From the NCBI GenBank assembly GCA_934432595.1, contig CAKRYR010000006.1, forward strand, positions 1 through 64,000: a stretch of 64,000 nt of DNA. Direction: 5' to 3'. The translations under genes and the position numbers were made by a program. This document shows positions 44,328 through 54,116 of this stretch, one piece after another; position 1 is the stretch's first letter; each line of letters opens with the position of its first letter. The notes under the pieces were generated by a model that saw only the letters and a list, made by a program, of their open reading frames with translations, did not search any database and was not told the origin of the DNA. The stretch is from an uncultured Lachnospiraceae bacterium (lineage in GTDB: Bacteria > Bacillota > Clostridia > Lachnospirales > Lachnospiraceae).

Positions 44328-45379
44328 TGAAAGAAATAATAGTATCTGCTTCAAAAGAATATAAGGTAATAATTGATAAAGAAATCATTGATAACGTTGG
44401 AAAATATATAAAGGATACCGTAGGGGGAAGAATTGCGGCAATAATAACGGATGATATTGTAGATGATTTGTATGGTAATAGGGTAGAAAAGTCATTGTTG
44501 GAACAGGGGTATATAGTAGAAAAATGTGTGTTTGAAAATGGAGAAAAATCAAAAAATGCTTATACATATATAAATATAGTTAATTTTCTAGCAGAGCATA
44601 AAATATCTAGAACAGATATAGTTGTAGCTTTAGGGGGAGGTGTAGTTGGAGATATAGCAGGTTTTGCAGCAGCAACCTACCTTCGTGGAATTAAATTTAT
44701 ACAAATCCCTACCACTTTACTAGCAGCAGTAGATTCTTCTGTAGGAGGAAAAACTGCTATTGATTTAGAGACTGGTAAAAATCTTGTAGGAGCATTTTAT
44801 CAACCTAGTTTGGTAATATGTGATTATTTAACATTAGACACGTTAAAACCAGAAATATTTAGTGATGGCTGTGCTGAAGTAATAAAATATGGAGTCATCG
44901 CTAGTAAAGAATTATTTAATATGTGTATTGAGGGAATAAAGAAAAATATTGAAGAAATCATTTATGAATGTATAAAGATAAAAAGAGATATTGTAGCACA
45001 AGATGAATTTGATACAGGTCTTAGACAATTACTTAATTATGGACATACAATTGGACATGGTGTAGAAGCATGTAGTGGATATACTATAACTCATGGAAAG
45101 GGAGTTTCTATTGGTATGGTTGCAATAACTAAGGCTGCAGTTGAAATAGGAATGTGTAGTAAAGAAGTGTTAGATAAACTTAAAGAATGTTTAGCATTAT
45201 GTAACTTACCTATTGAAACTGATTTTAGTGCAGATGAATTATATGAGGTAATGTTATCAGACAAGAAAATAAATGGTACCAATATTAATTTAGTAATTCC
45301 AACTGAAATTGGAAAGGCTATATTACACAAAGTAAAAACTACGGAGCTAAAAGAATATTTACATAAAGGAGGATTATAG
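44327..45379 (+). CDS. aroB: 3-dehydroquinate synthase
   Basis: A 350-residue NAD-dependent enzyme for the second shikimate step. It has VVALGGGVVGDIAGFAAATY, the IPTTLLAAVDSSVGGKTAID segment and LNYGHTIGHGVEA, which holds metal-binding histidines. Length is normal. Overlaps tyrA by one base, and aroA starts immediately after its stop. Confidence 0.97.
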   Translation: MKEIIVSASKEYKVIIDKEIIDNVGKYIKDTVGGRIAAIITDDIVDDLYGNRVEKSLLEQGYIVEKCVFENGEKSKNAYTYINIVNFLAEHKISRTDIVVALGGGVVGDIAGFAAATYLRGIKFIQIPTTLLAAVDSSVGGKTAIDLETGKNLVGAFYQPSLVICDYLTLDTLKPEIFSDGCAEVIKYGVIASKELFNMCIEGIKKNIEEIIYECIKIKRDIVAQDEFDTGLRQLLNYGHTIGHGVEACSGYTITHGKGVSIGMVAITKAAVEIGMCSKEVLDKLKECLALCNLPIETDFSADELYEVMLSDKKINGTNINLVIPTEIGKAILHKVKTTELKEYLHKGGL

Positions 45380-46678
45380 ATGAAAGCTATTATTCAACCG
45401 TCTAAATTAAGTGGCTCAGTAAAAGCAATAGCATCTAAATCTCATGCACATAGAATCTTAATATGTGCAGCATTATCAGATAAAGATTCTTATGTAATAT
45501 GTGAAGAGGCTTCAGAGGATATAAAAGCAACAGTTGCTTGTCTAAATGAGTTAGGAGCTGTTATAGAGAGAAAAAAAGATGGATTCTTAGTGCATACTAT
45601 ATCTAAAAATAATATCAACGAAAAAGATATGGCTGAACATAATATAGATTGTAATGAGAGTGGCTCTACATTAAGATTTTTATTACCAATAGTGGCAACA
45701 CTGGATAATAAGACTAATATATACTCAAGAGGAAGATTGCCATATAGACCTTTATCTCCATTATATGAGGAATTAGTTAATCATGGAGCTAAAATTAGTA
45801 AACAGGGAGAAGTCCCACTAAGAGTGGAAGGAAAGATATGTAGCGGGGAATATGTTTTGCCTGCAAATATTTCTTCCCAATATATTAGTGGATTATTATT
45901 TGCTCTTCCTTTATTAGATGGGGATAGTGTTATTACTTTAACAGATAAAATTGAGTCAAAATCTTATATAGACATGACAATAGATGTTTTAAAAATATTT
46001 GGTATAGATATTAAATGGAATGATAATAAAATATATGTAAGAGGAAATCAATCATATACATCACCAGGTAAAATAGTAGTTGAAGGAGACTGGTCAAATA
46101 TTGCTTTTTGGTTATGTGCCGGTGCTTTGGGTGATGATGAAATAAAATGTACGAATCTTAATTTTAATTCTCTTCAAGGTGATAAGGCTATAGTAAAACT
46201 TCTTGAAAAATTTGGTTCGATTATAAAAGTGTATGAAGAAAATGACATTAAGAATTCTGTTGGAATTAAGCAAGATTCACGTAAAGGTATAATAATTGAT
46301 GCTAATAATATTCCTGATTTGGTGCCTATATTAGCATTAGTTGCATCAGTATCAAATGGAATTACTAGAATTATTAATGCTTCTAGATTAAGATTGAAAG
46401 AAAGTGACAGAATAGAGTCTGTTGTAACAACTTTAAAAAAATTAGGTGCAGATATTACTGAAACAGAAGATGGAATGATAATTGTAGGTAAAGAATACTT
46501 AGAAGGTGGAGAAGTAGATTCATATAATGATCATAGAATAGCAATGATGTCTGCAATAGCATCAGTAGTTTCAAAGAATCCTGTAATTATAAATGATGCT
46601 GGTGCAGTGAATAAATCTTACTCAGGGTTTTATGAAGATTATGAAAAATTAGGTGGTAACTTGGTACTTGAACCTTGA
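45380..46678 (+). CDS. aroA: 5-enolpyruvylshikimate-3-phosphate synthase
   Basis: A 432-residue two-domain enzyme joining PEP to shikimate 3-phosphate. SKSHAHRILICAAL binds substrate; CNESGSTLRFLLPI and GRLPYRPLSPL belong to the PEP site; LKESDRIES and YNDHRIAMM are in the C-terminal domain. The ribosome site AGGAGG lies inside the end of aroB. The residue pattern is of the divergent clostridial/archaeal-like group rather than the enterobacterial one (inference by eye). Confidence 0.96.
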   Translation: MKAIIQPSKLSGSVKAIASKSHAHRILICAALSDKDSYVICEEASEDIKATVACLNELGAVIERKKDGFLVHTISKNNINEKDMAEHNIDCNESGSTLRFLLPIVATLDNKTNIYSRGRLPYRPLSPLYEELVNHGAKISKQGEVPLRVEGKICSGEYVLPANISSQYISGLLFALPLLDGDSVITLTDKIESKSYIDMTIDVLKIFGIDIKWNDNKIYVRGNQSYTSPGKIVVEGDWSNIAFWLCAGALGDDEIKCTNLNFNSLQGDKAIVKLLEKFGSIIKVYEENDIKNSVGIKQDSRKGIIIDANNIPDLVPILALVASVSNGITRIINASRLRLKESDRIESVVTTLKKLGADITETEDGMIIVGKEYLEGGEVDSYNDHRIAMMSAIASVVSKNPVIINDAGAVNKSYSGFYEDYEKLGGNLVLEP

Positions 46679-46703
46679 TTTTAATGTGAAAGGTGGAGAT
46701 AAG

Positions 46704-47774
46704 ATGTCATCAACATATGGAAATAAAATAAAAATATCTATATTTGGACAATCACATTCAGAAGCTATAGGTGTAACCATAGATGGTTTACCAGCAGGTA
46801 TAACTATAGATATGGATAAATTACAGAGATTTATGAATAGAAGAGCTCCAGGTGGTAGTTTTTATTCTACTCCTAGAAAAGAAGGCGATAAACCACATTT
46901 TATATCAGGTTTAGTTAATAACACCACTTGTGGGGCACCTATTACAGCTTTAATATATAATACAAATACAATATCAAAGGATTATGATAATCTAAGGGAT
47001 ATACCTAGACCATCACATGCTGATTATACTGCACAGATAAAGTATAAAGGGTTCCAAGATGTAGCAGGTGGAGGCCATTTTTCAGGAAGATTAACAGCAC
47101 CTATGTGTGTTGCCGGTAATATATGTATGCAATATTTAGAGAAAAAGGGAATATGGATTGGGGCACATATTGCTAAATTAGGTGGAGTTGAAGATGATAG
47201 ATTTGATGCGGTAAATGTATGTGAAGAAGATATAGAACGATTATTAAGTTATGAATTTCCAATAATTAATCAAGATAAATTTGAGGAAATGAAAAATAGG
47301 GTATTAGAAGTTAAAAAAGAATTAAATTCTGTGGGTGGAATTGTAGAATGTGCAGTTATAGGTCTTCCAGTAGGATTAGGAGATCCAATGTTTGATGGAA
47401 TGGAGAATAGAATAGCTTCTATAATATTTGGTATACCTGCAGTTAAAGGAATAGAATTTGGAAATGGATTTGCAGCAGCAGATTTAACAGGTAAGGAAAA
47501 TAATGATGAATTTTATATGAGAGACGAAGAAGTACTTACAAAGACAAATAATCATGGTGGAATATTAGGTGGAATAACATCTGGAATGCCGCTAGTATTT
47601 AGAGCAGCATTTAAACCAACGCCTTCTATATCACAAGAACAAAATAGTATAAGTTTGAAGGATAAAGAAGATACAAAATTAGTTATAAAAGGACGTCATG
47701 ACCCATGCATTGTACCACGTGCAGTTCCGGTAGTAGAAGCTGCTACTGCAATTGCAATATGTGACGTGTTGTAA
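46704..47774 (+). CDS. aroC: Chorismate synthase
   Basis: A 356-residue flavin-dependent enzyme making chorismate. It has STYGNKIKISIFGQSHSEAI at the start, the RRAPGG signature region, ADYTAQIKY, and GRHDPCIVPRAVPVVEA near the end. The ATG at 46704 follows AGGTGGAG; the in-frame ATG at 46653 lies inside aroA and is rejected. Confidence 0.97.
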   Translation: MSSTYGNKIKISIFGQSHSEAIGVTIDGLPAGITIDMDKLQRFMNRRAPGGSFYSTPRKEGDKPHFISGLVNNTTCGAPITALIYNTNTISKDYDNLRDIPRPSHADYTAQIKYKGFQDVAGGGHFSGRLTAPMCVAGNICMQYLEKKGIWIGAHIAKLGGVEDDRFDAVNVCEEDIERLLSYEFPIINQDKFEEMKNRVLEVKKELNSVGGIVECAVIGLPVGLGDPMFDGMENRIASIIFGIPAVKGIEFGNGFAAADLTGKENNDEFYMRDEEVLTKTNNHGGILGGITSGMPLVFRAAFKPTPSISQEQNSISLKDKEDTKLVIKGRHDPCIVPRAVPVVEAATAIAICDVL

Positions 47775-47813
47775 GATTTATCTTAAAAAAGTTGTTCAGA
47801 AATGAGGATTAAT

Positions 47814-48962
47814 ATGAATTTAGATGATTTACGAAAAGACATAGATAAGATTGATAAAGAACTTATAAAATTATTTGAGAAAAGAATGGATGTTGCAACT
47901 AAAATTGCTGAATATAAGAAAAAGAATGATATGAATGTTTTAGATGTTCAGAGACAACGTCAAAAATTAGCTGATATATGTGAACAAACAGATGATGAAG
48001 ATATGAAGAGATATCTTAGAACTTTATATTCAGTTATATTTGAGTTAAGTTGTTCTAAGCAAAACAAATTATTAAAGAAAGATACAGAATTAATAAAAAA
48101 GATTAATAAAGCTATAGAAAAGACTGACAGAATGTTTCCTCAAGCTGCCTTAGTAGCTTGTCAAGGTGTGGAGGGAGCTTATTCTCAACACGCATGTGAG
48201 AAGTTATTTGAAAGTCCTAATATTATGTATATGAATACTTTTGAAGGAGTATTTAATGCAATAGATAAAGGTTTATGTAGATATGGAATGTTACCTCTAG
48301 AAAATAGTACAGCTGGTTCTGTAAATGCAATATATGATTTAATGCAAAAGTATGATGCTTATATTGTCAGAAGTGTAAGAGTAAAAATAGATCATAATTT
48401 ATTAGTTAAAAAAGGGACTAAGCTAAAGGAAATACGAGAAATATATTCACATGAACAAGCGATAAATCAATGCTCTGAATATATTAAAAAACTTGGAAAT
48501 AAGGTAAAAGTTACAATATGTGAAAATACTGCAATGGCAGCAAAATTTGTTGCAGAGTCTGATAGAAAAGATGTTGCAGCATTGTCGTCAAGAGCTTGTG
48601 CAGAATTATATGGTTTAGAATGTTTAGCTGGTTCAGTTCAAGATAAGGGAAATAATTATACTAGATTTATATGTATATCAAAGAAGTTAGAAATATATCC
48701 TGGTTCTGATAAAACAAGTATGATGATGATTTTACCTCATAAACCAGGTGCTTTATACAAAGTATTATCAAGATTTTATGCTGTTGGTATTAATCTTGAA
48801 AAACTTGAAAGTAGACCTTTACCGGATAGAGACTTTGAATTTATGTTTTATTTTGATTTAAATACATCAATATACTCAGAGCAATATGCTCAAATAATAA
48901 ATGAACTTGATGAATTATGTGAAGAATATAAATATCTTGGCAGTTATCTGGAAATCATGTAG
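47814..48962 (+). CDS. pheA: P-protein: chorismate mutase-prephenate dehydratase
   Basis: A 382-residue fusion that turns chorismate into phenylpyruvate. Residues 1-90 are an AroQ-type chorismate mutase (MNLDDLRKDIDKIDKELIKL and RMDVATKIAEYK); about 112-290 are prephenate dehydratase (ACQGVEGAYSQHACEK, LPLENSTAGSVN, NYTRFICIS); about 300-382 are an ACT domain with GALYKVLSRFYAVGINLEKL and the ESRP phenylalanine-binding motif. The ATG at 47814 follows GAGG; the ATG at 47802 overlaps it. Confidence 0.96.
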   Translation: MNLDDLRKDIDKIDKELIKLFEKRMDVATKIAEYKKKNDMNVLDVQRQRQKLADICEQTDDEDMKRYLRTLYSVIFELSCSKQNKLLKKDTELIKKINKAIEKTDRMFPQAALVACQGVEGAYSQHACEKLFESPNIMYMNTFEGVFNAIDKGLCRYGMLPLENSTAGSVNAIYDLMQKYDAYIVRSVRVKIDHNLLVKKGTKLKEIREIYSHEQAINQCSEYIKKLGNKVKVTICENTAMAAKFVAESDRKDVAALSSRACAELYGLECLAGSVQDKGNNYTRFICISKKLEIYPGSDKTSMMMILPHKPGALYKVLSRFYAVGINLEKLESRPLPDRDFEFMFYFDLNTSIYSEQYAQIINELDELCEEYKYLGSYLEIM

Positions 48963-48987
48963 TGTAAACTAGTACAAGGAGGAGAAA

Positions 48988-50226
48988 ATGGAGAAGTGCG
49001 GCTTGCTGGGGGAAAAGTTGGGACATAGCTTTTCACCTTTAATACATTCTTTTTTGGGAAGATATAGTTATGATTTATTTGAAAAGAAAATAGATGAGCT
49101 TGAAGATTTTATAAGAAATGGGGATTATACAGGATTAAATGTCACTATTCCTTATAAGAAAGAAGTAATGAAATATTGTGATAAATTATCATATAATGCA
49201 AAGAAAATAGGATGTATTAACACAATTATTAAAAATCCAGATGGCTCTATATTTGGAGATAATACAGATTATTATGGATTTAAATATACGGTATTAAATA
49301 GTAATATAAATATCTATAATAAGAAAGTAATAATATTAGGAAATGGTGGAGCAACATTAACTGTGAAAACAGTTATGAAAGATTTAAAAGCTAGAGAGAT
49401 TGTAATTATTTCACGCAAAGGAGAGAATAATTATGACAATATTTCTAGACATTATGATGCAGATATAATAGTTAATGCAACACCAATTGGAATGTATCCT
49501 AATAATGGCATAAGTCTAATTAATTTAGAAAAATTCACAAAATGTAGTGGAGTATTTGACCTTATCTATAATCCACATTTAACAAGACTATTATTGGATT
49601 CAAAAAGACTTAATATTCCTTATTCTAATGGCTTAATAATGTTAGTAGCACAAGCAAAAAAAGCTAGTGAATTATTTACTTGCAGAAAAATTCCTAATAA
49701 AGTTATTGAACGTATAGCACATGAGATACAGATAAGGACATTAAATATTGCACTTATTGGAATGCCTGGAGTGGGAAAGACTAGTGTAGCTAATAGGATA
49801 AATAGAATTTGGGATAAAGAAGTAATAGATATTGATAGGTTGATTGAAGAACGTAAGAATATGACTATACCAGAAATATTTGAAAAATATGGCGAAGACA
49901 AGTTTAGAGATATTGAAACAGAGGTTTTAGTCGATATATCTAAAGAGAGTGGAAAAGTAATAGCTACAGGTGGTGGAATAATTACTAGACCTGAAAATTA
50001 TGAACTATTAAGACAGAACTCTTTGATAGTATACCTATATAGAGAGATAGATAATTTGCCAACAGAAGGTAGACCTTTATCACAGATTAACTCATTGGCA
50101 GAATTAGAAAAAAAACGTAAGCCAATTTATGAAGAATGGTGTGATTATAGTTTTTATTCTGTTGGTGTTAGAGAAGTATCTTACGAAATTAAAAAAACTA
50201 TATGTAGAGAGGGATTAATCAAATGA
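48988..50226 (+). CDS. aroE-aroK: Fused shikimate dehydrogenase-shikimate kinase
   Basis: A 412-residue bifunctional protein. Residues 1-245 are shikimate dehydrogenase: HSFSPLIH, NVTIPYKK (catalytic Lys about 57), GDNTDYYGF (Asp about 94), the NADP loop ILGNGGATLT, and GLIMLVAQA. Residues about 252-412 are shikimate kinase: P-loop IGMPGVGKTSVA, VIDIDRLIE, ATGGGII and LPTEGRPLSQ. There is no stop or frameshift between the parts, and no separate aroE or aroK in the operon. Fusion would couple shikimate formation to its phosphorylation. GGAGGAG precedes the ATG; it overlaps aroQ by 4 bp. Confidence 0.95.
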   Translation: MEKCGLLGEKLGHSFSPLIHSFLGRYSYDLFEKKIDELEDFIRNGDYTGLNVTIPYKKEVMKYCDKLSYNAKKIGCINTIIKNPDGSIFGDNTDYYGFKYTVLNSNINIYNKKVIILGNGGATLTVKTVMKDLKAREIVIISRKGENNYDNISRHYDADIIVNATPIGMYPNNGISLINLEKFTKCSGVFDLIYNPHLTRLLLDSKRLNIPYSNGLIMLVAQAKKASELFTCRKIPNKVIERIAHEIQIRTLNIALIGMPGVGKTSVANRINRIWDKEVIDIDRLIEERKNMTIPEIFEKYGEDKFRDIETEVLVDISKESGKVIATGGGIITRPENYELLRQNSLIVYLYREIDNLPTEGRPLSQINSLAELEKKRKPIYEEWCDYSFYSVGVREVSYEIKKTICREGLIK

Positions 50227-50648
50227 AAATATTAGTTATTAATGGACCAAATCTTAATATGTTAGGAATTAGAGAACCTGATATATATGGTAGGCAAACA
50301 TATGAAGATATGAGAAAATATATTATGGATTATGCAAGGCAAAAGAACCTTGCTGTTGAGGTATATCAATCTAATAGTGAAGGTGATATTGTAACTAAGA
50401 TACAACAAGCATACGGAAAAAAGGATGCAATTATTATTAATCCGGCAGCTTATACACATACTAGTGTAGCAATATTAGATGCATTAAAGGCTGTTAACAT
50501 ACCAACAGTTGAAGTACATTTATCAAATATTGATGAAAGAGAAGAATTTAGAAGAATATCTTATGTAAGTCTTTATGCCGAATGCACAATAGTAGGAAAA
50601 GGCTTTAATGGCTACATAGAGGCTATCGATTATTTATGCAATAAATAG
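50223..50648 (+). CDS. aroQ: 3-dehydroquinate dehydratase, type II
   Basis: A 141-residue small dodecameric-type dehydroquinase. It has the opening LVINGPNLNMLGIREPDIYG, INPAAYTHTSVAILDAL and VEVHLSNIDEREEFR, which hold the catalytic Tyr, Asn, His and Arg. Its ATG overlaps the stop of aroE-aroK in ATGA, so it is translationally coupled. It is the last gene of the aromatic operon and supplies the third pathway step. Confidence 0.97.
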   Translation: MKILVINGPNLNMLGIREPDIYGRQTYEDMRKYIMDYARQKNLAVEVYQSNSEGDIVTKIQQAYGKKDAIIINPAAYTHTSVAILDALKAVNIPTVEVHLSNIDEREEFRRISYVSLYAECTIVGKGFNGYIEAIDYLCNK

Positions 50649-50775
50649 GCTATAAGTGACGATAGTAAAAATATATATTTATTAAAAATCATCCCTAGAA
50701 TAATCTCCTCTAATATAAATATCCAAATCGTCTCTAGAATCCCAAAAAGGAAAAACAAATAATATACAAAAATGG

Positions 50776-50802
50776 TAATTATTGGGGTAGAATGACCGAT
50801 AA
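50776..50802 (+). promoter_or_regulatory. Sigma-28 (SigD)-like promoter of the che operon
   Basis: TAAT, 15 bp, ACCGATAA matches the motility sigma factor pattern TAAA-N15-GCCGATAA at all but two positions and lies 25 bp before cheY. The gene context (chemotaxis) agrees. Confidence 0.65.
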
Positions 50803-50826
50803 AATATCTTGAAAGGTGGAATTGTG

Positions 50827-51180
50827 ATGAAAAAGGTATTGATTTGCGATGACGCATTAGTAATGCGAATGGTTATTAAAAAAGAAATAGAAAAGCTAGG
50901 ATTTGAAGTCGTTGCTGAAGCTAGTGATGGCGAAGAAGCAGTTGAATTATATAAAGAATATAAACCAGATATTACTACTATGGACATTACAATGCCAAAG
51001 AAAAGTGGAATAGTTGCACTTCAAGAGATAATGGCATTTGATAAAAATGCAAAAGTAGTAATGGTATCAGCAATGGGACAAGAAGAATGGGTTAAACAGT
51101 CAATAATTGCTGGTGCAAAGAATTTTATAGTAAAGCCATTTGCGCCAGATAAGTTACATGAAGTATTAAATAAGCTTTAG
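50827..51180 (+). CDS. cheY: Chemotaxis response regulator CheY
   Basis: A 117-residue single receiver domain that carries the phosphoryl signal from CheA to the flagellar switch. It has the acid pair in LICDDALVMR, the phospho-acceptor Asp in ITTMDITMP (about residue 54), Ser in VMVSAMG and Lys in IVKPF. ATG 50827 follows AAAGGTGG; the frame further upstream lacks support. First gene of the che operon. Confidence 0.93.
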   Translation: MKKVLICDDALVMRMVIKKEIEKLGFEVVAEASDGEEAVELYKEYKPDITTMDITMPKKSGIVALQEIMAFDKNAKVVMVSAMGQEEWVKQSIIAGAKNFIVKPFAPDKLHEVLNKL

Positions 51181-51191
51181 GGGCGAATAAA

Positions 51192-52028
51192 ATGAAATTA
51201 ACAGATAGGGAATTTGAACAATTATCAGATTATATAAAGAAAAACTATGGAATTTTTTTAAAAGAAGATAAGAAAGCATTGATTGAAACTAGATTGACAG
51301 ATATGTTAGTAAAAAAATCTATTTCATCTTTTTCACAATTATATACATTATTGCAACAAGACACTTCTGGCGAACTTAAGAAAGAGGTTGCAATAAGAAT
51401 AACAACGAACTATACGTATTTTATGAGAGAAGAAGATACGTTTAGTTTTTTTGCACATAATGTATTACCTTGGATTGAGAGGGTGTGTAAAGATAAAAGT
51501 TTAAGGGTTTGGTCAGCAGGATGCTCTACCGGTGAAGAACCTTATAATTTAGCTATGATTATAGCAGATTATTTTATGAATAAAGATAAGATGTGGGATA
51601 AGCAAATATTAGCATCTGATATTTCTGATAAGGTACTATTAAGCGCTAGAAAGGGAATATATTCAGCAGATAAGATAGAATGCTTACCACAACAGTGGAA
51701 AACAAGATATCTAAGTAAATATGATGAGGACAAATATATATTTAAGGATGTAATAAAGAAAGAGGTTATGTTTAAAAAAATTAATTTGATTGAGCCTTTT
51801 TTCCCTTATGAAAAGAAGTTTCACACAATATTTTGCAGAAATGTAATGATATATTTTGATGAAAATACTAGAAATGAAATTATAGCAAAGTTTTGTGATA
51901 ACTTAGCATATGGTGGATTTTTATTAATTGGAAAGACAGAAGGTGTGGATAGAAATTTTCATAATTTAGAATATATAAAACCTGGTATATATAGAAAGAA
52001 AGGTGAAGCAAGTGGATTCAAACATTAG
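51192..52028 (+). CDS. cheR: Chemotaxis protein methyltransferase CheR
   Basis: A 278-residue SAM-dependent enzyme that methylates glutamates of chemoreceptors. It has the N-terminal helical domain (about 1-75), the SAM loop VWSAGCSTGEEPYNLAMI and the FCRNVMIYFD segment. It starts 11 bp after cheY and its end overlaps the start of cheB. Confidence 0.95.
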   Translation: MKLTDREFEQLSDYIKKNYGIFLKEDKKALIETRLTDMLVKKSISSFSQLYTLLQQDTSGELKKEVAIRITTNYTYFMREEDTFSFFAHNVLPWIERVCKDKSLRVWSAGCSTGEEPYNLAMIIADYFMNKDKMWDKQILASDISDKVLLSARKGIYSADKIECLPQQWKTRYLSKYDEDKYIFKDVIKKEVMFKKINLIEPFFPYEKKFHTIFCRNVMIYFDENTRNEIIAKFCDNLAYGGFLLIGKTEGVDRNFHNLEYIKPGIYRKKGEASGFKH

Positions 52029-53055
52029 AGTATTAGTAGTGGATGATTCAGTAGTATTTCGAGAAATGCTAAGAGAAGGTTTAAATAAAAAAGAAGGAAT
52101 TGAAGTTATTGCAACGGCAAGAGATGCCTTTGAGGCAAGAGATATGCTTTTAGAATATAGACCTAATGTTATGGTTTGTGACATTGAAATGCCTAAGATG
52201 AACGGAATAAAATTTATAAAGAAAGTTTTGCCACAATATCCAATTCCAACTATAGTAATCAGTTCTTTAGATTCTGGTGCATTTGACGCTATGGAAGCTG
52301 GTGCAGTTGATTTTGTAGCAAAATGTTCTATAAATAAAAGATTAGATCAAAAATCATTTATTGATGAAGTTGCAAATAAAATTAGAATTGCAAAAAAATC
52401 AAGAGTAAAGATAAATAAAAAAGTAAATTCAAATAAAGGAAATAATGTTAATAGTTTAGTTAAGGCAAATAAAAATATTGTATCAACACCTATTGAGGTA
52501 ATTGCACTTGGTGCATCAACGGGGGGAACAGAGGCAATAGCAAGTGTGTTAACAAGATTACCTAATAATGTTCCAGGAATTGTTGTAGTACAGCATATTC
52601 CACCGATGTTTAGTACAATGTTTGCTCAGAGAGTAAATAAATGTACAGGGTTTGATGTTAAGGAAGCTCAAACAGGTGATGAAATAAAGTCTGGTACAGT
52701 TTTAATAGCTCCTGGTGATAAGCATTTTCGGGTTGTTAGAAAAGGTGGTAAGCTAGTAGCTTCAGTAGAGGAAGGAGAAAAGGTAAGTGGGCATTGTCCT
52801 TCAGTTGATGTATTATTTGATTCCGTTGCAAAAGAGGTCGGGGAAAATGCAATAGGAGTAATAATGACAGGTATGGGGGCAGATGGAGCTAAGGGATTAT
52901 TAGCAATGAGAAACAACGGAGCTAGGACAATTGGACAGGATAAAGAATCCTGTATAGTATATGGAATGCCTAAGGAAGCTTATAATATGGGCGGAGTTCA
53001 GAAACAAGCTTCATTAGATAATATACCAAAAACTATTTTAGAGATGCTAATATAA
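52012..53055 (+). CDS. cheB: Chemotaxis protein-glutamate methylesterase CheB
   Basis: A 347-residue enzyme with an N-terminal receiver (acidic pair in VVDDSVVF, phospho-Asp in VMVCDIEMP at about 57) and a C-terminal esterase with catalytic Ser in LGASTGGTEA (about 169), His in VVQHIPPMF (about 195) and Asp in GMGADGAKG (about 291). It demethylates and deamidates receptors. The start GTG 52012 is preferred, with AAGGTG 6 nt upstream; an in-frame GTG three codons earlier is possible. It overlaps cheR by 17 bp. Confidence 0.94.
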   Translation: MDSNIRVLVVDDSVVFREMLREGLNKKEGIEVIATARDAFEARDMLLEYRPNVMVCDIEMPKMNGIKFIKKVLPQYPIPTIVISSLDSGAFDAMEAGAVDFVAKCSINKRLDQKSFIDEVANKIRIAKKSRVKINKKVNSNKGNNVNSLVKANKNIVSTPIEVIALGASTGGTEAIASVLTRLPNNVPGIVVVQHIPPMFSTMFAQRVNKCTGFDVKEAQTGDEIKSGTVLIAPGDKHFRVVRKGGKLVASVEEGEKVSGHCPSVDVLFDSVAKEVGENAIGVIMTGMGADGAKGLLAMRNNGARTIGQDKESCIVYGMPKEAYNMGGVQKQASLDNIPKTILEMLI

Positions 53056-53066
53056 GAGGTGATATA

Positions 53067-53582
53067 ATGAAAAATATTATGGAAAATAAAGAAGAAATGA
53101 ATAAACAAGAATTAGAGAATACATATTTAACATTTTATTCTTATAGTAAATTATTTGGAATAAAAATTGAAAATGTAGTTCAGATAATAAGTTATCAACC
53201 AGTATCTAAGATACCAGAATTTCCTCCTTATGCTATAGGAGTAATTAATCTTAGAGGAGAGGTAGTTCCTATAATTGATTTTTGCATGAGATTTGGAGAA
53301 GAACAAAAAGAATATACAGAAAGAACATGTATTATAGTTACAAAAATTAAGAATAGATATATTGGATTTGTAGTTGAAGCAGTAGATGAAGTAATAAAGA
53401 TATCAGATGATGAAATATCAGCACCACCTAAAGTTATTGGTACAATTCCAGGGGCGTATCTTATGGGAATAGGAACAAAAAATAATAAGAAATCCTTATT
53501 GGTTAATATAGAAAAGGTAGTTATGGATGATGAATTAAATTCTATATCTGAGGAGGCTAAGCAATGGGAAAAACAGAATTGA
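53067..53582 (+). CDS. cheW: CheW-type coupling protein, first copy
   Basis: A 171-residue protein with one CheW domain (about 15-155): LTFYSYSKLFGIKIENVVQI, IGVINLRGEVVPIIDFCMRF and the ERTCIIVTKI strand. It links receptors to CheA. Somewhat longer than the usual 140-160 residues because of an N-terminal tail. Its last 19 bp overlap the next cheW, indicating coupling. Confidence 0.93.
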   Translation: MKNIMENKEEMNKQELENTYLTFYSYSKLFGIKIENVVQIISYQPVSKIPEFPPYAIGVINLRGEVVPIIDFCMRFGEEQKEYTERTCIIVTKIKNRYIGFVVEAVDEVIKISDDEISAPPKVIGTIPGAYLMGIGTKNNKKSLLVNIEKVVMDDELNSISEEAKQWEKQN

Positions 53583-54103
53583 TGAATGATACACTTGTAT
53601 TACAAGATAATGAAGAAGCAGTTGATAATAATGAAGTATTAGCTCAAGATATGGATTTTGATGAAATGAAAGCTAGAACATCACCAGCACACAGATATCT
53701 GACTTTTGAGTTAGATGGTGAACATTATGGTGTTAAGATTGATTATGTAATTGAGATTGTAGGAATTCAAGATATTACACAATTACCAGGAACACCTAAA
53801 TATGTTAAGGGCCTTATTAATCTAAGAGGTAAGATAATACCATTAATAGATGCTAGAGAAAAATTTGGAAAAGAAAAGGTAGAGTATAATGATAGAACTT
53901 GTATAGTTGTCTTAGATATAGATGACATAATGGTTGGACTTGTCGTAGATGTAATATCTGATGTAATTAATATTTATGATAGTGATATAGAAGAGGCACC
54001 AAATATCGGTAAAATTAAAGCCAATAAATATATAAAAGATATTGCTAAAATAGATAAAAAAGTTGAACTTCTTATTGACTGTGAGAAGCTTATTAATGAG
54101 TAA
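53564..54103 (+). CDS. cheW: CheW-type coupling protein, second copy
   Basis: A 179-residue CheW-domain protein with a 40-residue acidic extension at the N-terminus before RYLTFELDGEHYGVKIDYVI. The core has VKGLINLRGKIIPLIDAREK and NDRTCIVVLDI. GAGGAGG before the ATG lies inside the preceding cheW. Divergent from the first copy, so the two may pair with different receptors or form different array contacts. Confidence 0.93.
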   Translation: MGKTELMNDTLVLQDNEEAVDNNEVLAQDMDFDEMKARTSPAHRYLTFELDGEHYGVKIDYVIEIVGIQDITQLPGTPKYVKGLINLRGKIIPLIDAREKFGKEKVEYNDRTCIVVLDIDDIMVGLVVDVISDVINIYDSDIEEAPNIGKIKANKYIKDIAKIDKKVELLIDCEKLINE

Positions 54104-54116
54104 GGAGGTAATATGC

